From contig DASPKM010000011.1 in the NCBI GenBank assembly GCA_035628135.1, positions 62,001 through 126,000 of the forward strand: 64,000 nt of DNA, given 5' to 3'. The translations under genes and the position numbers were made by a program. Shown here one piece after another: positions 59,897-64,000 of this stretch; the stretch's first letter is position 1, and each line of letters starts with the position of its first letter. A model generated the notes under the pieces. That model did not search any database. It was not told the origin of the DNA and worked only from the letters and a program-made list of their open reading frames with translations. This stretch comes from DASPKM01 sp035628135 (GTDB lineage Bacteria > Bacteroidota > Bacteroidia > Chitinophagales > Chitinophagaceae).

Positions 59897-62671
59897 ATGC
59901 CACAAGCATCCCCCGATGGCCTGTCAAAAGACCTGCTGCAGGCGGTTTCGGAAGCTACTTCAGGTTTGGCAGGCTATGATTTGTTGCTGGAAACAGCCAA
60001 ACAGATAACCGCTGTATTGCAGGTGAAATATTGTTTCATTGCAGAATGTGCCAATGAAGACAAAACCAGATTAAGGACGATGGTATTTGTAGATGGCGAT
60101 ACTGTCATGGACAATATTGAGTACAACGTGGAGGATTCCGGATGCAGCATAATGATGAATGGAGATACTTTTTTTCTTCCCGCGGGTGCACACAAACGCT
60201 TTAAGGGAGCCAAAGGCATAGAAGCTTATATAGGCGCACCGATCATGAGCCCCGCCACCGGTGAGATACTGGGGCACATCGCGGCCACCGATCCCAAACC
60301 AGCAGGCAACGAAAAAGATCAGACAGCAGTATTGAGAATATTTGCAGCCCGCATCGGCGCCGAATTGGAAAGGATGAAAATGGAAAAAGAGCTGGAGAAG
60401 AAGAACAAGGAACTGCAAAATAAACTGAATGATATCGAGCTGTACGAAACAACTTTACAAAACCTCCGCGAACAGGTATACTGGCTCGATAAAAGCGGAA
60501 ATTTCATAAGGACCAACAACGCCGCCGCCAAAAGAACAGGTTATAGCAGCGAAGAACTAAAGCAAATGACGGTGTTTGATATTAATCCATCCCTCACCAG
60601 GCAGGAATGGGCCAAGCGGTGGAAAGAAACAAAAATAAAAGGGCATGAGGTGTTGGAAACAGAGCACCGCGGCAGCGACGGACAGCTATACCCGGTAGAG
60701 GTCACCAATAATTTTTTTGAACACGAAGGCCAGGAATATTTCTGCAGCACCGTGCGTGACATTAGGTTAAGAAAAATGGAAGAAGAACTGTTGCGCACCG
60801 TTTCCGAAGCAACGTCCGGCTTTGTCGGAGAGGATTTTCTTATAGAACTGGCAAAGCACATTACGCTCACCTTGAACATGCGGTATGCGCTGATCACAGA
60901 ATGTGCTAACGATGACAAAACAAGACTGCGCACGCTCTGTTACATCGATGGCAGGAAAGTGCTGGACAATATTGAGTACGATACTGATGGAATACCATGC
61001 GAGATCATCATGCAGGGTAAAGAATTCTTTATGGGTGAACATGTGCAGGCAAGGTTCCCCAAAGAAAAAGGCATTGAGGCGGCTGTAGGTGTTCCTATTT
61101 ACAGCAGCAAAAGCGGCGAGATCATTGGCCACATTTTGGCCCTTGACCCCGACGCTGTCACTACAGAAAAAAATCAAACGGCAATCCTGAAGATTTTCGC
61201 GGCACGTGCTGGTGCGGAAATAGAACGCATCAAGGCGGAAAACAAGCTGAAGGAGACGCTGATGGATGCGAATGTACAATTGCAGCTTAAGCTGAAAGAA
61301 AGCGAGCAGCGTTACCGCGATCTTTTTGAAGAGGCGCCGATCGCCTATGTTAACGAAGGCCTGGATTCAAAATTCATAACAGCTAACAGGGCAGCGCTGC
61401 AAATCCTCGGCGTGAAGGAAGAGGATATCCCGAATACCTATGGATTTTCATTTATTCCCGAAACCCGCGAAGCGCAAAAGAGGGTCAAAGATGCATTCGA
61501 GGCCATCAACCGGGGTGAAAATACCAGCGGAGTGGTGTTGGAACTGCGAAGGAAAGACAATGGCCAGCCGCTCTGGATACAGTGGTGGTCGAAACCCGAC
61601 CCTGGCGGGCAATTTACGAGGACCATGTTCATCGACATCACCCGGCAGGTTTTGATGGAACAGGAACAGGCAAAGTTGAAAGCCCAGAATCAATATCTGC
61701 AGGAAGAAATAAAGCTCAACTACAATTTTGAAGAGATAGTAAGCAAGAGCGCCAACTTTCAAAAAATACTGAAGCAGATCGAGCAGGTGGCCTCCACCGA
61801 TGCTACCGTTTTGATCCTGGGCGAATCCGGCACAGGGAAGGAATTGATTGCAAGGGCTGTTCATCACATCAGCAACCGCAGCAAAAAGCCATTGGTGAAA
61901 GTGAATTGTGCCACACTTCCTTCCAACCTGATCGAGAGCGAACTCTTTGGTCACGAAAAGGGGGCGTTCACCGGCGCCATGGAAAGAAAGATCGGCAGGT
62001 TTGAGCTCGCTGATGGCGGTACCATCTTTCTGGACGAGATCGGTGAGCTGCCGGTGGAGTTGCAGGCAAAACTGTTGCGGGTGTTGCAGGAAGGCGAATT
62101 TGAAAGGCTCGGCAATCCAAAAACAATAAAGGTAAACGTGCGTGTGATCGCTGCCACTAACCGCAACCTGCAGCAGGCAATCGAAAAAAAGGAATTCAGG
62201 GAAGATCTTTTCTACCGCTTAAATGTATTCCCGGTTACCTGCCCCCCACTCCGAAGCAGGAAGGAGGATATCCCATTGCTCGTAAAACATTTTTGTCAAA
62301 AGCATGAAGGCAAGATCGGCAAAAAGATCATCGATATCCCAACCCACGTCATGAACGCGCTGATGGCTTACGACTGGCCCGGCAATATACGGGAGTTGGA
62401 AAACATCATTGAAAGAGCCATGATCTTAAGCCGCAATGGCATCCTGGAATACGGGGATTGGGTCCCTGCGGAAAAAACCAATGGAGCCAATCATGACAAA
62501 GCTTTTCCTTCGGCAAAGCTTGAAGAAGTAGAGAGAAATCATATCATCGAAACCCTGAAAAAAACAGGCTGGAAAGTAAGCGGTGAAAAAGGGGCCGCAA
62601 AAATCCTCGGCCTTAACCCCACTACCCTCGAAGCGAGGATGAAAAAGCTTGGCATCAAAAGAGACGCCTGA
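59897..62671 (+). CDS. sigma-54-dependent activator with GAF-PAS-GAF-PAS sensory array
   Basis: A 924-residue enhancer-binding protein. The two GAF domains (~20-165 and ~295-445) are clear duplicates ([19 protein letters not shown] / [19 protein letters not shown]), each followed by a PAS domain (~180-295 and ~465-590). The AAA+ domain (~615-850) has Walker A GESGTGKE near 642, the sigma-54-contacting GAFTGA near 689, Walker [14 protein letters not shown], and R-finger motifs. A Fis-type helix-turn-helix ([22 protein letters not shown]) ends the protein. No receiver domain is present, so it senses a ligand or redox signal directly. Targets are unknown; palindromes at 63688-63722 are candidates. 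Confidence 0.93.
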   Translation: MPQASPDGLSKDLLQAVSEATSGLAGYDLLLETAKQITAVLQVKYCFIAECANEDKTRLRTMVFVDGDTVMDNIEYNVEDSGCSIMMNGDTFFLPAGAHKRFKGAKGIEAYIGAPIMSPATGEILGHIAATDPKPAGNEKDQTAVLRIFAARIGAELERMKMEKELEKKNKELQNKLNDIELYETTLQNLREQVYWLDKSGNFIRTNNAAAKRTGYSSEELKQMTVFDINPSLTRQEWAKRWKETKIKGHEVLETEHRGSDGQLYPVEVTNNFFEHEGQEYFCSTVRDIRLRKMEEELLRTVSEATSGFVGEDFLIELAKHITLTLNMRYALITECANDDKTRLRTLCYIDGRKVLDNIEYDTDGIPCEIIMQGKEFFMGEHVQARFPKEKGIEAAVGVPIYSSKSGEIIGHILALDPDAVTTEKNQTAILKIFAARAGAEIERIKAENKLKETLMDANVQLQLKLKESEQRYRDLFEEAPIAYVNEGLDSKFITANRAALQILGVKEEDIPNTYGFSFIPETREAQKRVKDAFEAINRGENTSGVVLELRRKDNGQPLWIQWWSKPDPGGQFTRTMFIDITRQVLMEQEQAKLKAQNQYLQEEIKLNYNFEEIVSKSANFQKILKQIEQVASTDATVLILGESGTGKELIARAVHHISNRSKKPLVKVNCATLPSNLIESELFGHEKGAFTGAMERKIGRFELADGGTIFLDEIGELPVELQAKLLRVLQEGEFERLGNPKTIKVNVRVIAATNRNLQQAIEKKEFREDLFYRLNVFPVTCPPLRSRKEDIPLLVKHFCQKHEGKIGKKIIDIPTHVMNALMAYDWPGNIRELENIIERAMILSRNGILEYGDWVPAEKTNGANHDKAFPSAKLEEVERNHIIETLKKTGWKVSGEKGAAKILGLNPTTLEARMKKLGIKRDA

Positions 62672-62675
62672 CAAT

Positions 62676-63098
62676 CTAACGCAATTCAGCGCTGCCAAAA
62701 AGGTGGTTGTACTTCTTACAGTGCACAAGCGCATAACGGTATTCGCTGAAATCAACGGTGTTGTTGATATTGTATACCTGGTTTCCAAGGGTAGACTGCA
62801 AGGGACCAAGATCGATAAAATTTACAGGCTGCACTTCCTTGGAGAGATATACATGCAGTTGGGGTCCATTTGAGATACGCATATCTTGTAATCCCAGTAT
62901 CAGCCGGCCATTCTGATTGTATATTATGGCCCTGCCTGAAACAGATCCATATGGGCCATTCATAAAAACCCCTTTCTGTTGCGGCGTGGCCAGGGTTGTG
63001 TCCACATTATTATTCAGCGGTACCTCAGGAGTGTTCTTTTTTACACAGGACATCAGAGCACCCGTCATGATCAGTACAATCACGATGATTCTATTCAT
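62676..63098 (-). CDS. DM13-domain lipoprotein
   Basis: A 140-residue lipoprotein (MNRIIVIVLIMTGALMSC, lipobox Cys at 18). The body has the DM13 domain: GSVSGRAIIYNQNGRLILGLQDMRISNGPQLHVYLS and DLGPLQSTLGNQVYNI, ending YALVHCKKYNHLFGSAEL with the conserved Cys. DM13 domains are thought to take part in electron transfer or redox chemistry at the cell surface. It is convergent with the sigma-54 activator (4-base gap) and lies 21 bases after the YHS gene, probably in one operon with it. Confidence 0.88.
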   Translation of the reverse strand: MNRIIVIVLIMTGALMSCVKKNTPEVPLNNNVDTTLATPQQKGVFMNGPYGSVSGRAIIYNQNGRLILGLQDMRISNGPQLHVYLSKEVQPVNFIDLGPLQSTLGNQVYNINNTVDFSEYRYALVHCKKYNHLFGSAELR

Positions 63099-63119
63099 AG
63101 TATTATTTATGCTGGTTGA

Positions 63120-63587
63120 TTATTGAAAAGTTTGCCTCCAGTTGGCATCGGCGGATTTTTTCAGCCTGGATTCATCCTTGTTCCAGCTCTTCAGCGTATT
63201 ATTGAAGAACTTGTTGTAAAAGAGATATAGTTTCCCGTCGAGCACCTTAAAGGTCTCGGGGTCAATGCTAACTTTTTCGCCGGCGTCGCCCATTGCGTAG
63301 GCGCACCATCCACCGTATTGCGGTTCATATTGCGCCGGATTTTTTTTAAACGCTTCCTTGTTCTCCACGGTAGAAAAATAATACACGATCCCCTGGTGAG
63401 CTACACTCAGGTCCTTCTTTCCTTTTACGGCCTTATTTTGTTTGAAATAAGCCACGGCATCATAACCGTTAATAGCCAGATTACTTTGCACATTGAAATG
63501 CTTTTTACGAAGCGCTGCCTGGTCCTGCGCCCCAACGCTCCCCGAAATAAGAACTGCTATCATCGATAGTATAACTGAAACTTTCAT
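63120..63587 (-). CDS. exported YHS-domain protein
   Basis: A 155-residue exported protein with a signal peptide (MKVSVILSMIAVLISGSVGA). The YHS motif appears as LAINGYDAVAYFKQNKAVKGKKD, HQGIVYYFSTVENKEAFKKNPAQYEPQYGGWCAYAM. YHS domains occur with metal-binding proteins; the single Cys and neighbouring residues may form part of a site. It probably forms a two-gene operon with the DM13 lipoprotein downstream. Confidence 0.88.
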   Translation of the reverse strand: MKVSVILSMIAVLISGSVGAQDQAALRKKHFNVQSNLAINGYDAVAYFKQNKAVKGKKDLSVAHQGIVYYFSTVENKEAFKKNPAQYEPQYGGWCAYAMGDAGEKVSIDPETFKVLDGKLYLFYNKFFNNTLKSWNKDESRLKKSADANWRQTFQ

Positions 63588-63604
63588 GATTTTGAATTAC
63601 GACG

Positions 63605-63612
63605 CAAATATA
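63605..63612 (-). promoter_or_regulatory. -7 box for the YHS-DM13 pair
   Basis: The minus strand reads TATATTTG, a perfect match to the Bacteroidota -7 consensus TAnnTTTG, 17 bases before the YHS start codon. No clear TTG at the -33 position was confirmed. Confidence 0.5.
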
Positions 63613-63687
63613 GCCATGCTCCTGCCCGGCTTGTGTCAGCCAACGGACAATAAGTCGAAAACCGGTATCTGCATCAATTTGGAGCAC

Positions 63688-63722
63688 TCCCAATATTTCG
63701 GGAACGTCCCAAAATGTTGGGA
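63688..63722. promoter_or_regulatory. two tandem TCCC-N8-GGGA palindromes, candidate activator sites
   Basis: TCCCAATATTTCGGGA (63688-63703) and TCCCAAAATGTTGGGA (63707-63722) lie 3 bases apart between divergent genes. Tandem palindromes of this kind are typical upstream activating sequences of sigma-54 activators. On the plus strand, TGGCATGCCAGTTGGC (63825-63840) resembles a -24/-12 element, but has GG instead of GC at -12. Confidence 0.5.
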
Positions 63723-63863
63723 AAAATTACGCACCGGCAGCCAACAAACCGGTGATGGCAAATAATCGTGAAACCCAATACAGCAAAGGGTTTCACCCGG
63801 TGCATCGCACTGCAAAAAAAATTCTGGCATGCCAGTTGGCTATGTGGTAGGGCAAATTGAATC

Positions 63864-64000
63864 ATGAGCCGGATGACGACAAAAAATCAATTCAGGAAGG
63901 AAATGATAAGCAGCACGGGATTGACCCTTGTACAATTCAAAAAAGAATATAACGGCGCCTGCCAGATCGTTTCTTCCATTTACCAGGACCTGGCAAGAAT
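63864..64000 (+). CDS. thioredoxin-like protein, 3' part beyond window
   Basis: An open frame starts at the ATG at 63864 (MSRMTTKNQFRKEMISS) and runs to the right edge. GLTLVQFKKEYNGACQIVSS, then IYQDLAR, aligns in pattern with the thioredoxin strand-turn-helix in which the WCGPC active site would sit; here only one Cys (GAC) remains, so it would be a non-catalytic member. It lies downstream of the tandem palindromes and the -24/-12-like element. Confidence 0.55.
   Translation, partial: MSRMTTKNQFRKEMISSTGLTLVQFKKEYNGACQIVSSIYQDLAR

Overview
The window looks like part of the chromosome of a Bacteroidota bacterium, most likely a Chitinophagaceae-type soil or plant-associated organism. Supporting signs are TonB-dependent receptors with an N-terminal carboxypeptidase-regulatory-like domain, a CRTAC1/ASPIC-UnbV protein, an imuA-imuB-dnaE2 cassette, promoters resembling the Bacteroidota -7 box TAnnTTTG, and the near absence of Shine-Dalgarno sequences. 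No rRNA, tRNA, CRISPR array, integrase or insertion sequence was recognised.

Layout. 1-1.4 kb: a secreted repeat protein that runs off the left edge. 1.9-6.5 kb: a tight six-gene minus-strand operon with the arsenosugar signature set (peroxidase-like protein, ArsS radical SAM enzyme, two TIGR04282/TIGR04283-type glycosyltransferases), extended by a flavodoxin-like reductase and a membrane fatty-acid-hydroxylase/sterol-desaturase protein. 6.6-12.1 kb: the mutagenesis cassette imuA-imuB-dnaE2 behind a candidate operator. 12.1-16.1 kb: surE, a lipid kinase, and a large FG-GAP/ASPIC-UnbV secreted protein.

16.2-20.7 kb is the most novel part. It holds nine intact, 54-61-residue peptide genes, most too short for routine gene calling, plus one decayed copy. 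Each intact peptide has a lysine-rich leader and exactly two cysteines in its C-terminal segment, spaced C-x6-C or C-x7-C. A membrane VKOR-thioredoxin fusion protein (a disulfide-forming machine) sits among them. Five transcription units can be drawn. Each begins with a copy of the FNR/CRP-type palindrome TTGAT-N4-ATCAA (one copy has a mismatch). In four of the five, a TAnnTTTG-like -7 box lies exactly 33 bp from the palindrome centre, the geometry of a class II activator. Three units end in clear intrinsic terminators. I read this as an FNR-family-controlled set of disulfide-stapled secreted peptides (RiPP-like or bacteriocin-like) with a dedicated oxidative folding enzyme. No lanthipeptide, radical-SAM or ATP-grasp modification enzyme lies beside it.

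20.8-23.2 kb: an sdpR-sdpI-hydrolase operon with two palindromic operators. 23.6-44.4 kb: a complete ABC-type Tc toxin locus, with a 2511-residue TcB-TcC fusion carrying a predicted deaminase tip and a 2728-residue TcA, followed by two ~720-residue paralogues with degenerate Hint-like and zincin-like regions and a small cysteine-motif protein. TcA and TcB share a ~70-residue repeat.

44.5-64 kb is mixed: esterase, lipoprotein, SRPBCC protein, DUF488 protein (with a decayed second copy 3.3 kb away), outer-membrane beta-barrel receptor, DoxX, AraC regulator, a cytoplasmic subtilase overlapping an MBL-fold hydrolase, a metal-related group (Cys-rich small protein, HMA-like protein, TonB receptor), a GAF-PAS-GAF-PAS sigma-54 activator, DM13 and YHS proteins, and the start of a thioredoxin-like gene at the right edge.
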